This document shows, one piece after another, positions 17,807-26,855 of a DNA stretch of 59,520 nt. The first letter of the stretch is position 1. Each line of letters begins with the position of its first letter. Under the pieces are notes generated by a model that was not told the origin of the DNA, did no database searches, and saw only the letters and a list, made by a program, of their open reading frames with translations. The position numbers and the translations under genes were made by a program. Origin of the DNA: Pseudovibrio sp. JCM 19062 (lineage in GTDB: Bacteria > Pseudomonadota > Alphaproteobacteria > Rhizobiales > Stappiaceae); the NCBI GenBank assembly GCA_001310715.1, contig BAXV01000021.1, positions 1-59,520 on the forward strand. Reading direction: 5' to 3'.

Positions 17807-18643
17807 ATGATGGAAGACAGGTCTCAACTCCTAATTGCAGCGACAGAGGCTTTTGCTCAGTCCCGCCACTCTCACGCAAGCTCACATATGTATGAGGAGT
17901 TGGCACTGCAGCAGCTGTCATCGGTGTCGGCAGCCAGTCGCTTGAAGGTTGCCCACCTGCTGTGCCCGATTTCCCATGCTCCGGAGGCCGTGTTGAAAGC
18001 ACTTGCAAATGACCATGACCAGATCGTCGGTGACTACGTGAATTCCACGGGCGACAGTGCACCTCAACTCCGTGCTAATCACTCAGAGCAGTCGCAAGGT
18101 GATTTGGTGGGCCTCTTTTTGGAGGCTGCTCCGATTTCTTCCCGCAACAACCTTGCTGCAAGTCTAATGGAACCGCCCCTATTAAAAGACACAGTGGAGC
18201 TTCTTTCAGAGGATGAAATCCGGGAGCTTGTACGCCGTGGTCTTAAGTACGGGCACACAAGTATGGTTGGCCAACTGGCACAAGCTTGCGGGCTGACGGC
18301 AGATCAGGTTCATCAGTGCTGCGCCCATACTTCTCCGGATGGGTTCATTGTTATGCTTGTCGCGCTTGGCGTTCCTGCCCGTTTTGTGGATCAGTTGCTG
18401 GTGCGGTTTTGGGGTACTCTCATCGATCTAAATACCATGAGGGACCTGCAAGAGACCGCAGCTGGTATTGACCGGAAGGTTGCTGGTCAATTGATCCGTG
18501 ATTGGAGCAAGACGGGAGTAGATGCCAGCTATCACAGTGTTTTTGAGAGGACGGAGACAGCGACAGATTACCTAAAAACACAGGGTGCGTCTCTCACACG
18601 GCCGGCGCATAATCATGTGGAACTGGCAAGGTTAAAAGCGTGA
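17807..18643 (+). CDS. DUF2336 domain protein
   Basis: Protein of about 278 residues of the DUF2336 family, all-alpha repeat proteins common in alphaproteobacteria and sometimes linked to regulation or motility. The start MMEDRSQLLIAATEAFAQS has AGGTTCC upstream. LKVAHLLCPISHAPEAVLKAL and DEIRELVRRGLKYGHTSMV are typical HEAT-like segments. No break seen. The 3' end overlaps the convergent DUF1491 gene by 12 bases. A T9 run lies just before the start, so an N-terminal extension cannot be excluded. Confidence 0.75.
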   Translation: MMEDRSQLLIAATEAFAQSRHSHASSHMYEELALQQLSSVSAASRLKVAHLLCPISHAPEAVLKALANDHDQIVGDYVNSTGDSAPQLRANHSEQSQGDLVGLFLEAAPISSRNNLAASLMEPPLLKDTVELLSEDEIRELVRRGLKYGHTSMVGQLAQACGLTADQVHQCCAHTSPDGFIVMLVALGVPARFVDQLLVRFWGTLIDLNTMRDLQETAAGIDRKVAGQLIRDWSKTGVDASYHSVFERTETATDYLKTQGASLTRPAHNHVELARLKA

Positions 18644-19004
18644 GAACAGGTCCTCAGGCCCCGGTTCTTTTGGAAGAGACAAGAAGCTTCGGGCGTCTTT
18701 ATCCTCAACCTCAACTACCCAGAAGTCAGGATCCATACGCTCTTCACGGGTAAGCTTGGCGTCAATGTCCTCACGGGACACCTTCTCCAACAAACATTCG
18801 AATTCGCGGTCCAACGGCTTCTCTTCATCAAAAAAAGGATTGCGGTGCAGGGCCATAGAAGTCGTAGGTCGTATCCAGCCGATCAACAATGATAAAAATG
18901 GCACCTGCCTCTTGAGCACCTTTGCGGCGTATGCCCGCAAACGCACCTTCTGCAAAGCAGCGGCGTGTATACGCGGCGACCCAGAATTCGGAGGTTACTC
19001 GCAT
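18632..19004 (-). CDS. DUF1491 family protein
   Basis: Small cytoplasmic protein of the alphaproteobacterial DUF1491 family, about 125 residues. It begins MRVTSEFWVAAYTRRCFAEG, followed by GAQEAGAIFIIVDRLD and YDFYGPAPQSFF; after a break near 18833 it continues NPFFDEEKPLDREFECLLE and MDPDFWVVEVEDKDARSF. A GTG at 19037, immediately after the stop of the upstream gene, is an alternative start 11 codons earlier. Function unknown. It follows the peptidoglycan-binding protein gene without a gap, so the two are probably cotranscribed. Confidence 0.82.
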
Positions 19005-19037
19005 CCTACTATCTTTCTTACTGAAATTATTTGGCAC

Positions 19038-19931
19038 TCAGATCCGGGTGCCACTGATAACGGCGAGCCTTGAGAAAAGTGCGTCGCTCATTTGTCCGTC
19101 CACTTTCAAGGCATTATCGCGCTGAAATGCGGCAATTGCAGAGGCTGTCTGGCCACCGGGAATACCATCAATGGTCAAAGGGCCGTATCCCAGATCCGCC
19201 AGAGTCTTCTGCAATCGCTTGATGCGCTCAGTCATTGCTTCTGTCTGGGCACCTGACTGGCTGGAAACCTGAGTGAGATTTGAGGTGCGCCGGGTGAGTG
19301 CTTCAATCTCGTCAGGACTTGCCCGCGGTATGGGAACCTCGGCTCGCGCAATCGAAGCTGTGTTTGTCGGGGCAGCAAAGGCCACAAAGTCCATCGTAAG
19401 GCGGGCCAACAAAGCTTCTGTCACCTGCCCGGTCTCACTCATCCCACGCTGTCTTTGATAAGCGCGCACGGCCCGCTCTGTGGCGGGGCCAAACTGACCA
19501 TCAAGGCTGCCGGGGTATACGCCCAAGCGCCGCAGCTCTCTTTGTACCTCTGCAACCAGTTCCTGACGCTTCAAGCGCTGTGTTGCTCTGACAAGCGCTG
19601 AGCTATCCAACTGGTCATGAGAGGTCCGCGTGGCGAGGATTGGAGATGGGTGTTTGCTGTCCTGCAAAAAGGCGGCGTTGACCGCGATGAGCGAAGCCAT
19701 AGCGCTGAACCCAAGCAGCACCAGTGTGAAGCGTTTGTTCAGACCAGATGATTTCTTGGAAGCGGCTTGTGCAACAGCTGCGTGATCGACTTCGCCATCC
19801 TCATAGAAAACGCCATCGTCATCGTAGTGCACATGCATTTGGTAATCGCCATCAGGCCGAGCGCGCGCAGAACCCGAGCGGGTCCCAGCTTTTCTCGCAT
19901 TTTTGCCGTTTGGCTTTCGCCCCACCATCAA
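19038..19931 (-). CDS. Membrane-anchored protein with two peptidoglycan-binding domains
   Basis: Protein of 297 residues, unbroken. A basic, cytoplasmic N-terminus (GRKPNGKNARKAGTRSGSAR) is followed by one membrane helix (FTLVLLGFSAMASLIAVNAAF, about residues 68-90). Outside are two PG_binding_1 repeats: EVQRELRRLGVYPGSLDGQF with ATERAVRAYQRQRG, and LQKTLADLGYGPLTIDGIPG with TASAIAAFQRDNAL. Probably binds cell wall in the periplasm and may link it to the inner membrane. The stop abuts the DUF1491 gene. Confidence 0.8.
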   Translation of the reverse strand: MMVGRKPNGKNARKAGTRSGSARARPDGDYQMHVHYDDDGVFYEDGEVDHAAVAQAASKKSSGLNKRFTLVLLGFSAMASLIAVNAAFLQDSKHPSPILATRTSHDQLDSSALVRATQRLKRQELVAEVQRELRRLGVYPGSLDGQFGPATERAVRAYQRQRGMSETGQVTEALLARLTMDFVAFAAPTNTASIARAEVPIPRASPDEIEALTRRTSNLTQVSSQSGAQTEAMTERIKRLQKTLADLGYGPLTIDGIPGGQTASAIAAFQRDNALKVDGQMSDALFSRLAVISGTRI

Positions 19932-20455
19932 GCACTACCTCTTTTACTACACACTATATGTTACCCGAGTACCAGCCATTACCAAGCCAAGCTGGTGTCT
20001 TCCTGAGGAGGTTAGAGATATCGCCCTCCTCTGACCAAGTCCACGTTGAATAGACCACTGCCCACCGAGAACCTCCAAATTCCTTGGGTAAAATCAGGGG
20101 GCGTCTCCGTTTTCCAGATCGCCCGTTTGTACCAAGGTATACTTAAAAAAAAGCCTTATGTGCAGCTGCGGGTTGAGACCACAATAGATGCCAGACGCAA
20201 ATTTCTTTCGCCAACACCGGCCTTTTGGATCTTTCCTTTACACTCTATTCATTATGTCTGACCATCCTGAAAACTGTGAGGAGCAGAAAATTGCTATACA
20301 TATCATATGGTTCTCAGTTTCAATAAAATTTGACTTAAATTTAGTGAGAACAATATATGTTATATTTGAGTGTAAAGCCTATGGTTTCAATAGGTTAATC
20401 GACTATTTAAAAGTTGCCGAGCGTTCGGCATGACTGATACCCACGAGCGAAACCA
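19932..20455. promoter_or_regulatory. Intergenic region between divergent genes
   Basis: 524 bp between the divergent peptidoglycan-binding and DUF5330 genes. The right half is AT-rich and contains the inverted repeat at 20310-20351. No convincing gene is present; short open frames lack ribosome sites and known sequence. It should hold both promoters. Confidence 0.45.
20310..20351. repeat. AT-rich inverted repeat
   Basis: GTTCTCA (20310-20316) and TGAGAAC (20345-20351) flank an inner AAATTT / AAATTT pair, giving a stem-loop or a dyad for a regulator about 100 bp before the DUF5330 start. Possible operator; nothing more can be said. Confidence 0.4.
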
Positions 20456-21040
20456 ATGTTCTTTCTGCTTAGAACTACATTCTGGATCGGACTTGTCCTG
20501 CTTCTGCTTCCCATCGGAACCGGAGGTGATGAGGATGCGCCCTCTATCGGGATCGTCCAAGTTTATCTTGCAGCTCAGTCCACCGTTCAGGATCTGGGCG
20601 GTTTTTGCGAGCGCAACCCCAATGCCTGTCAAATGGGAAGCTCTGTGGTCACGTTGGTGGGTTTGAAGGCAAAAGAAGCGGTCCGGCTGGTCTACGATTA
20701 TCTGAATGATAGTGAAACAGACGACTTGCAGCCAGTGAATTCTACAGCTCTGCCTTCTGCTCAGGATCTGATTGAAACTTTACCGTTTGACGAGGTTGTG
20801 GCAGGGCAGCTACTGCCAAGCTTGGGGCGTTCTGCTAAGGAACCTATTCACTCCGGCACACTCAGCTCTGAGGACCGGGATATTCCATGGCAGCTCAGAG
20901 GCAACCAAGCAAGCGGGCAAGCTGCGCCGCAAAGCTCTGCAGAACGGGGATTGTTTGCTGGGGCCCATCCAACCTATGGAACACCTGTTTCAGCTGTTCC
21001 ATTGCCAAGGCCCAACCCGTTACATTATGGCGGCAATTGA
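20456..21040 (+). CDS. DUF5330 domain protein
   Basis: Protein of 194 residues beginning MFFLLRTTFWIGLVLLLLP, the characteristic single membrane helix of the alphaproteobacterial DUF5330 family, followed by the conserved cysteine pair region DLGGFCERNPNACQMGSS and LVGLKAKEAVRLVYDYLND. The C-terminal half is proline- and serine-rich and poorly conserved. No break seen. A terminator-like hairpin follows. Function unknown; probably exposed to the periplasm. Confidence 0.83.
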   Translation: MFFLLRTTFWIGLVLLLLPIGTGGDEDAPSIGIVQVYLAAQSTVQDLGGFCERNPNACQMGSSVVTLVGLKAKEAVRLVYDYLNDSETDDLQPVNSTALPSAQDLIETLPFDEVVAGQLLPSLGRSAKEPIHSGTLSSEDRDIPWQLRGNQASGQAAPQSSAERGLFAGAHPTYGTPVSAVPLPRPNPLHYGGN

Positions 21041-21067
21041 GAATAACTCGCTGGTTTAATCTGTTTT

Positions 21068-21107
21068 AAGGCCCATACTCTTTTCTGGAGTGTGGGTCGT
21101 TTTATAT
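21068..21107 (+). terminator. Terminator after the DUF5330 gene
   Basis: GGCCCATACTC pairs with GAGTGTGGGTC (some G-U pairs) around TTTTCTG and is followed by GTTTTATATTTT. It lies 30 bases after the DUF5330 stop. Confidence 0.65.
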
Positions 21108-21184
21108 TTTGAATCTAATCATATTGCCCCAAGCCACCTGGCGCGGTAAAAACTCGTCAAAACCATGAGTGAAAGAACAGACCT

Positions 21185-21616
21185 ATGACCACTGCGATCG
21201 CTGATATTCTAGAAGGCTTTGAATTCCTCGAAGACTGGGAAGACCGCTATCGCTATGTGATCGAGCTAGGCAGAGAACTCGAGCCGTTGACGGATGAAGA
21301 ACGCAGTGAGGAAAACCGCGTTCATGGCTGTGTTTCGCAGGTCTGGCTCTCCAAGAGCATCCAGAGCGATTCTGACAAAGGGCCAATCCTGTTTTACAAA
21401 GGCGACAGTGACGCTCATATTGTTCGCGGTCTTGTTGCAATTGTGCTTGCGCAGTATTCCGGTGTTTCGGCTCAGGAGATCCTTGAGACCGATATTGAGA
21501 GCATATTCAACAAAATCGGCCTCAAAGAACATCTTACACCTCAGCGCTCCAATGGTTTGAGCTCCATGGTTCAACGTATCAAGGATGATGCCTCGGCTGC
21601 GCTTGCTCTGAACTAG
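21185..21616 (+). CDS. sufE: SufE-family sulfur acceptor
   Basis: SufE protein of 143 residues that accepts sulfane sulfur from the cysteine desulfurase SufS for iron-sulfur cluster assembly in the cytoplasm. The acceptor cysteine is in ENRVHGCVSQVWL, about residue 49. Other family features are FLEDWEDRYRYVIELGRELE near the start and YSGVSAQEILETDI with GLKEHLTPQRSNGL at the end. No break seen. No other suf gene is in the window; a separate sufE away from the suf operon is usual in alphaproteobacteria. Confidence 0.93.
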   Translation: MTTAIADILEGFEFLEDWEDRYRYVIELGRELEPLTDEERSEENRVHGCVSQVWLSKSIQSDSDKGPILFYKGDSDAHIVRGLVAIVLAQYSGVSAQEILETDIESIFNKIGLKEHLTPQRSNGLSSMVQRIKDDASAALALN

Positions 21617-22324
21617 GCGCGGTCCAGCTTGCCATTAGCGCGGTATCAGGACCGACTGCACAGCTGCGCGAGGAACCGTAGTGCGCGGCAAGGCGATCGA
21701 GTGCCAGGCCGAGCACGATTTTTGCGGTCCGTTGCGGCCACTGACGTTCCACTTCTATTTCCTTCAGAGATTTCAAGAAGCAGCAGACATCCATAAGGGG
21801 CCCGGATAGCTCTGGGCCAACGGCAGAAAGTGCGTTTTGGAGGCGCTGTCTGGCATCGTAAACGCTATCTGATACGTCATCTATGTTTTTGCTGGATCTT
21901 GATGAGCGTTCACTGCGCCAGTTTGATTTCACCGTGCCCCACAGATGTGCATAGGTGAAATCCGCTCGCAAACGCTCGCCTGCCTCGAACTGCTGATCAG
22001 AGATGTGGGCCTTGCCGGCTTTATCTTTCCGCTTGTGCAGCCAGGCAAGTGGGCTTTCTGAGCAATCAACATGAACTGCCCTTTTTGTTGATCGAGGCTC
22101 GGCCTCTAATCCACCTCGCTTAATCTCTTCTTCAGCCACACCCTCCCTTCTTTGGTCAGCCGGTATCCTTCAGCACCAACAACTACAAACCCTTGGGCGA
22201 TCGCGTGTGCGACTACAGGCCCCTCTCCAACTGGCACCCCAGCCTTTTGGTGGGAGCTGGCGAGGCGTCGACACAGTTTAATCAAAGGCTCATCATGGCC
22301 GCTATACTCAAGCTGTGTGGGCAT
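21579..22324 (-). CDS. DUF6456 domain protein
   Basis: Cytoplasmic protein with a winged-helix-like N-terminus (CRRLASSHQKAGVP, YRLTKEGRVWLKKRL) and the C-terminal DUF6456 domain: ESPLAWLHKRKDKAGKAHIS, QFEAGERLRADFTYAHLWGT and KEIEVERQWPQRTAKIVLGL. The two halves lie in different frames with the switch near 22115, and homologues carry both in one chain, so I merge them. The last codons as written overlap sufE; another frame would end at 21635. The start overlaps the end of the upstream DnaA-C-like gene, implying an operon. Probably DNA-binding; role unknown. Confidence 0.7.
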
Positions 22325-22751
22325 CTAACAACCCTCCTGTCTCCAAAGGGTAATGCATGCGGGCACTGGCGACCGACGCTGAGAGTTGACCCTCAATTTC
22401 TGACAGGACCGCGTCGAACCTGGGATCCTCTCTAAGGTCTTCCACGACTTTGCAGGCATGGGCAGCGGTGGTCCTATCACGACCAAAGACGGCAGCGGCC
22501 TGTGAGAGCGTTCTGCCCATGGATACGTGAAGGATGTACATGGAGACCTGCCGGGCTTTTGCTGCTTTCGCATAACCTCGAGAGGCTGAGTGCAGTTCTT
22601 CAGGCTTCAATCCAAATGCGAGCGCGACGCGACCTGTTGCCATCCAATCGACTGCGGACAGAGGCATGGTCAACACTGCGGAGTGATGCGAAGGTTTTAA
22701 GTGCATCCCCTTGCACCTTTCGCCTTTCTCCCCCTCAGAAAATCTTGGCAT
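22308..22751 (-). CDS. DnaA domain IV-like helix-turn-helix protein
   Basis: Protein of about 147 residues resembling the C-terminal DNA-binding domain of DnaA without its ATPase. The start at 22751 (MPRFSEGEKGER) has GGAGTAATG upstream. The domain reads ARQVSMYILHVSMGRTLSQA then FGRDRTTAAHACKVVEDL, corresponding to the DnaA signature (GRDHTTVLHA in DnaA). The AAA+ part is absent, so it cannot act as an initiator but could bind DnaA boxes or other sites. The stop overlaps the start of the DUF6456 gene by 17 bases. No break seen. Such pairs occur widely in Hyphomicrobiales. Confidence 0.75.
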   Translation of the reverse strand: MPRFSEGEKGERCKGMHLKPSHHSAVLTMPLSAVDWMATGRVALAFGLKPEELHSASRGYAKAAKARQVSMYILHVSMGRTLSQAAAVFGRDRTTAAHACKVVEDLREDPRFDAVLSEIEGQLSASVASARMHYPLETGGLLDAHTA

Positions 22752-23146
22752 ATCATTACTCCAATGAACTGATCGGTTATCGTCAAAGAACAGTTGATTG
22801 TTGTCCTGCCGAAACTCAGGGGGGATAAGATTGAGGTCTGGTACGTTCAAAACATCAATCTGGCTAAACAACTGGCTGCGATGCACCAGCTTCAAGCGTT
22901 GTTTCTGGCTACGGGTCGCGCAGCAGGAACCCAGTTCAAATTAGTTTTTTTTGAACTAGCACCTGAAATTCGCAGTGATATTGAGATCGCAATCTAGGCA
23001 AGCGCCTGCACAAATAGAATTTCAGCTCTATTCACACATGAAGAAAACTTACCTATGAGGGCCGTGAATGCAGGATACGCGGCAGGTGTGCATTCCTAAG
23101 TGAAATTCACTGATAAATGGGGGATAAAATTTACTGGAACGGGAAT

Positions 23147-23177
23147 AAAAAAAACCAACCTCAGATGAGGTTGGTTT
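23147..23177 (-). terminator. Strong intrinsic terminator after mucR
   Basis: AAACCAACCTCA pairs with TGAGGTTGGTTT, and on the minus strand a run of eight T follows. It lies 26 bases after the inferred mucR stop. The uncorrected mucR reading frame runs straight through it, which supports a lost base in the last codons of mucR. The segment from 22752 to 23146 has no convincing gene. Confidence 0.85.
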
Positions 23178-23202
23178 CTTAACAGGATATGTCCTGTGAT
23201 AC

Positions 23203-23615
23203 TTAGCGCGCTTACGTTGCTGGCCAAGACCCATTTTCTTAGCAAGCTCGGAACGAGCTGCTGCGTAATGAGGTGCAACCATTGGGTAATCTGCAGGCAG
23301 GCCCCATTTCTCGCGATATTCCTCTGGAGTCATATCGTAGTGCGTACGCAGGTGACGCTTCAGGGACTTAAACTTCTTACCGTCTTCAAGGCAGACGATG
23401 TAGTCATCCGTGACGGACTTCTTAACTGCAATAGCTGGACGCAATGGCTCTGGTTCTGGCTCGGAACGATCGCCGCCAGTTTTCTGCAGAGCCACATAGA
23501 CGTCGTTGATCAGCACAGGCAAATCAGCGGAAGCCACAGTATTATTACCAACATAGGCCGACACGATATCAGCAGTCAGTTCCATCAAATTGTTGTCTGC
23601 AGGGATCTCGCTCAT
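23203..23615 (-). CDS. mucR: MucR/Ros-family zinc-finger transcriptional regulator
   Basis: Small DNA-binding protein of the Ros/MucR family, an H-NS-like global silencer of envelope, motility and virulence genes in rhizobia and Brucella. N-terminal part: [20 protein letters not shown] and [12 protein letters not shown] (oligomerisation). The Ros finger reads [20 protein letters not shown] with [16 protein letters not shown] and [20 protein letters not shown]. The second cysteine of the finger is aspartate (CLED), as in other rhizobial MucR proteins. As written the frame runs on to 23049 through the terminator; family proteins end shortly after GLGQQRKR, so I infer a stop at 23203 after one indel. 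Confidence 0.87.
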
Positions 23616-24081
23616 CTCAAACCTGTCATCTTGTGGATCTAAATTTCGAAGGTGTACTTGTTTACTACAGGACTAATACTTCAATTCGAAAATTAAAGGT
23701 TCAATCCATACTTATCGCAGCCGAATTTCGACTCTAAACAAGTAAAAACCATAGGGAGCTTTTATAGAGACAAGAAATAAGGATAACAAGTTAAATCCAA
23801 CCCTTAAAGGCAGATTTACTATGGTTTTTTGTGCATTGTGATTTAGAAGGACCTTACAGACTTCCAACAAACTTGAGAAATCAAAGAAGTGAACTAGATA
23901 AACTGCTCGCCCTAGTGTACAGACAAAAGAATGTGACTGTACTATGTGATCCGCTTTTGGCAAGGCGATCTGGATTGAAACTTGGTTTCCTAGTCAATCA
24001 TCTTCCCAATGAGCATTGTCGATTATTTCTGGGCTCTTGTAGCACTAAAGCCCAGAAACCTTGGCTGAGGCTGACATATTA
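23616..24081. promoter_or_regulatory. Intergenic region upstream of mucR
   Basis: About 465 bp, AT-rich, between mucR and the end of the Mrp operon. It contains the inverted repeat GTACAG / CTGTAC (23917-23942) and the mrp terminator hairpin. No gene is recognisable. It should hold the mucR promoter, which in relatives is autorepressed by MucR at AT-rich sites. Confidence 0.45.
24026..24058 (-). terminator. Hairpin after the Mrp operon
   Basis: Perfect 10-bp stem TTTCTGGGCT / AGCCCAGAAA with a 13-base loop, about 24 bases after the mnhG stop. The following U-tract is weak (AATAATC), so it may stabilise the 3' end or terminate inefficiently. Confidence 0.5.
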
Positions 24082-24444
24082 CTACTGCGGTGTTTCAGGG
24101 TCCGCAGGTTTCTTCGTCACGCTTAGCGCATCCAACTGGGTCTCTCTACAAGGTTTATAGCCCACCACATAGGCAGCCCTTGCAATGAGGTGTGAAGAAA
24201 CCGGCGCCGTCAACAGAAAGAAGCAAACGGTTGCAATCGCGCGTATAAAGTCATCCCACTCCTGCGAGTAGATCCCCAGAGCAAGAACCATCAAGCCAGA
24301 TCCCAGCGTGCCCGCTTTGGCCGCCGCATGCATGCGCATGTAAACATCTGGGAAGCGGTTAATACCCAGTGCTGCACCAGCGGCGAAGATTGCCCCGATA
24401 ATAAGCATGATGCCAGTCAGGATAGCGATAATTCCTGAAATCAT
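24082..24444 (-). CDS. mnhG: Mrp Na+/H+ antiporter subunit G
   Basis: MnhG/MrpG/PhaG subunit of the multi-subunit cation/proton antiporter in the inner membrane, about 120 residues. The start at 24444 has AGGAGAAG upstream and overlaps the mnhF stop. Three membrane segments are visible: [36 protein letters not shown] and [20 protein letters not shown], with the conserved [20 protein letters not shown] between. The C-terminus is hydrophilic. Last gene of the operon, uninterrupted. Confidence 0.92.
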   Translation of the reverse strand: MISGIIAILTGIMLIIGAIFAAGAALGINRFPDVYMRMHAAAKAGTLGSGLMVLALGIYSQEWDDFIRAIATVCFFLLTAPVSSHLIARAAYVVGYKPCRETQLDALSVTKKPADPETPQ

Positions 24445-24793
24445 TTCTGCTTCTCCTGCCTTTGAGAGGTTTTGACTTCCTGCATGATAATGAAGTCTTT
24501 TGCCTGTCCCCTGTTCAGGATGAAGCGGGCGAAAGCGACTGTTGCAAGGAACCCGACAAGACCGAGGGCCAGCGAGATATCGATATACAGCGTATAGCTG
24601 GATCCGACGCCCACGGTGGCAATCAGCCGATGGCAACCACCACCAGCAGGTCCAGACCAACAATACGATCAGGCAGGGTTGGTCCCTTAATGATGCGATA
24701 CACAATCATAAGGAACGTCACCCCTAAGATGATGAGCGCAATGCTCACACAGACGTACAGAAAACTTGCCGCAAAAGCTTCAAATTCGCTCAT
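24441..24793 (-). CDS. mnhF: Mrp Na+/H+ antiporter subunit F
   Basis: MnhF/MrpF subunit, 118 codons once one base is restored near 24626. It begins [20 protein letters not shown]; the conserved core is [19 protein letters not shown], followed by LVVVAIG and, after the break, [19 protein letters not shown] and [12 protein letters not shown]. Three membrane helices are expected. The start overlaps the mnhE stop and the stop overlaps mnhG, showing translational coupling through the operon. Confidence 0.88.
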
Positions 24794-25269
24794 CGAAACG
24801 CCTCCATAATCTGACGCTCAAAACCATTCTTGATACTATCTATCAATTCGTCCGGATCCGGAACGTCGAGGCAATGGACGAACAGGACTTTCCGGTCTTC
24901 TGACACATCCACAGAGAGCGTCCCCGGTGTCAGGGTGACCATGTTTGCTAGCAATGTGATCTCGTAGTCTTCCGTGACAGTGAGCGGCACCGCGATGATG
25001 CCGGGACGCAGGTTGATCTTGGGCTTGATGACGATCATCAGCACCCGCCAGGAGGAAACAACCAGCTCCAGAAAGAAACTGCCTGCAAGGATGGCCACTT
25101 TGCCTGCCTGGTGGAAGTATTCCCGAGAGGCAATTTGCTCGCGGATCAGGAACAGCGAAATGCTGGCAAGGACAAACCCGAAGACCAGATTGAGCGGTGT
25201 GAACGAGCCGGTAACAGCACCCCATGCCACTGCCAGCAGCAGGTTCATGAGCAAGACCATGTTTTTCAT
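24790..25269 (-). CDS. mnhE: Mrp Na+/H+ antiporter subunit E
   Basis: MnhE/MrpE subunit of 159 residues, unbroken. Two N-terminal membrane segments (VLLMNLLLAVAWGAVTG, LVFGFVLASISLFLI) and a third (VAILAGSFFLELVVSSW) precede the conserved cytoplasmic domain: KPKINLRPGIIAVPL, LLANMVTLTPGTLSVDVSED and HCLDVPDPDELIDSIK. MrpE supports assembly and activity of the antiporter. It overlaps mnhD and mnhF by four bases each. Confidence 0.92.
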   Translation of the reverse strand: MKNMVLLMNLLLAVAWGAVTGSFTPLNLVFGFVLASISLFLIREQIASREYFHQAGKVAILAGSFFLELVVSSWRVLMIVIKPKINLRPGIIAVPLTVTEDYEITLLANMVTLTPGTLSVDVSEDRKVLFVHCLDVPDPDELIDSIKNGFERQIMEAFR

Positions 25270-26851
25270 CGGATGCCTCCAAATACGGAACCGATATAAT
25301 CTGTCGGATCAAGCAGCGTTCTCGCTCCCAAGTCAGATATGGACATCAAAGCTTCCGGCATGACTCCAATCACAAGGATCAGCGCTGTCAGTGCCAGCAA
25401 TGGCAACCAGATGGTCCATGAGATTTCGGAGGCATCAGAGCTGCCTGCAATGGGAAGGGCCTGAATGCCATCCATCGTATGCTCGTTGCCACCCCTCCAG
25501 AATGCAAAGATCCAGAGACGTCCCACGGCGATCGTAGTGAGCAGACCCGAGACCAGAACACCTGCAGCAACCCAGCCGCGATCCGCTTCCAGCGCACCTG
25601 CGACGAGGAGAAGCTTGGCCCAGAACCCGGTAAATGGCGGCAGGCCGGCAACAGCAAGCAATAGGATCAAACCGATTGCAGCTCCTAATGGTGTACGAAT
25701 ATAGAGACCGCCGATTTCACGAAGGGAAAATGTACCGCTCATTTGGAACATAAACGCGACGAGAAGATAAAGCGCAGTCATGATAAGGACGGAGTGCATG
25801 GCGTAGAAGATCGCGCCTGAGATGGCAACTTCATTGCCAACTGCGATCCCTGCCAACATGGCTCCGATCCCTGCAATGACCAGATATCCCATCAACCGGC
25901 GGATATCTGTCTGCGCCAGAGCGCCTAGCGATCCGGTCAGCATGGTTGCAATGGCAACCAAGCCAATCAACGAGGCAAGCCAGTCACGGCCTTCCGGCAT
26001 GAGAAGAACCATAACTCTGAGCAGGGCATAAACGCCGACCTTAGTGAGAAGGCCTGCGAAGATCGCCGCAACGACCAGACGGGGTGTATGGTAAGACGCC
26101 GGGAGCCAGAAGTTGACCGGGAAGGCAGCTGCTTTCATGCGAAGGCGAGGAAATACAAGGATGCAATCGCCAGCACAGGTCCTGAGTTATCGAGGGCTTT
26201 CACCTTACTTACGATATCTGCCATGTTCAGCGTCCCAACCAGACCATAGAGCAAGCCGGTTGTAGCCAGAAAAAGCGAGGTCGCAATCAGGTTCAGCACT
26301 GCATATTTGACTGCACCATCAATCTGGACTTTTTCGTTTCCGAGGATCTGCATGCCGAAAGACGAGATCAGCAGCACTTCAAACCAGACATAAAGGTTGA
26401 AGATGTCACCGGTGAGAAATGCCCCGGTCACGCCACACAGCAGCATCAGCAAAAACGGATAGAAGCCGTAGCGTCGTTCGTCTTCTGCAATTGAATTCAT
26501 TGCAAATATGGCGACGCACAGCGTGGCCACAGAGGCAGTGAGAGCCAGCAGAGCACCCAAAGGATCTGCAGTGAACGCAATTCCAAACGGTGGAAGCCAG
26601 CTGCCCATGACCATTGTCACGACGCCATTGGTGAGGACGTGATTAAGCAAGCCAATATTTGAAAGGATCACCAGTGAGATCGTAGTGATCGCAATCAATG
26701 GCTGAACAAAGGACTTCTTTCGAAAAATGATCGCAATTGCTCCGCCAGCCATGGTGAGCAGGACTGGTGCAACCAAAAGCCAGTCCGCCAGTGGAACTGC
26801 TGCGGTTACCATTGCCGCTGCAGTATCAACGGTTGTTTCTGTTACAGCCAT
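25266..26851 (-). CDS. mnhD: Mrp Na+/H+ antiporter subunit D
   Basis: MnhD/MrpD, homologous to the proton-pumping NuoN/NuoM/NuoL subunits of complex I, about 530 residues with 14 or so membrane helices. The first 238 residues (ADWLLVAPVLLTMAGGAIAI, MLLCGVTGAFLTGDIFNLYV, YAVLNLIATSLFLATTGLL) are separated by one indel near 26137 from the rest, which continues MKAAAFPVNFWLPASYHTP, the conserved loop with the lysine and histidine of the proton path, then LLTKVGVYALLRVM and GLPPFTGFWAKLLL. It follows mnhC by four bases. Confidence 0.92.
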
Positions 26852-26855
26852 CTAA

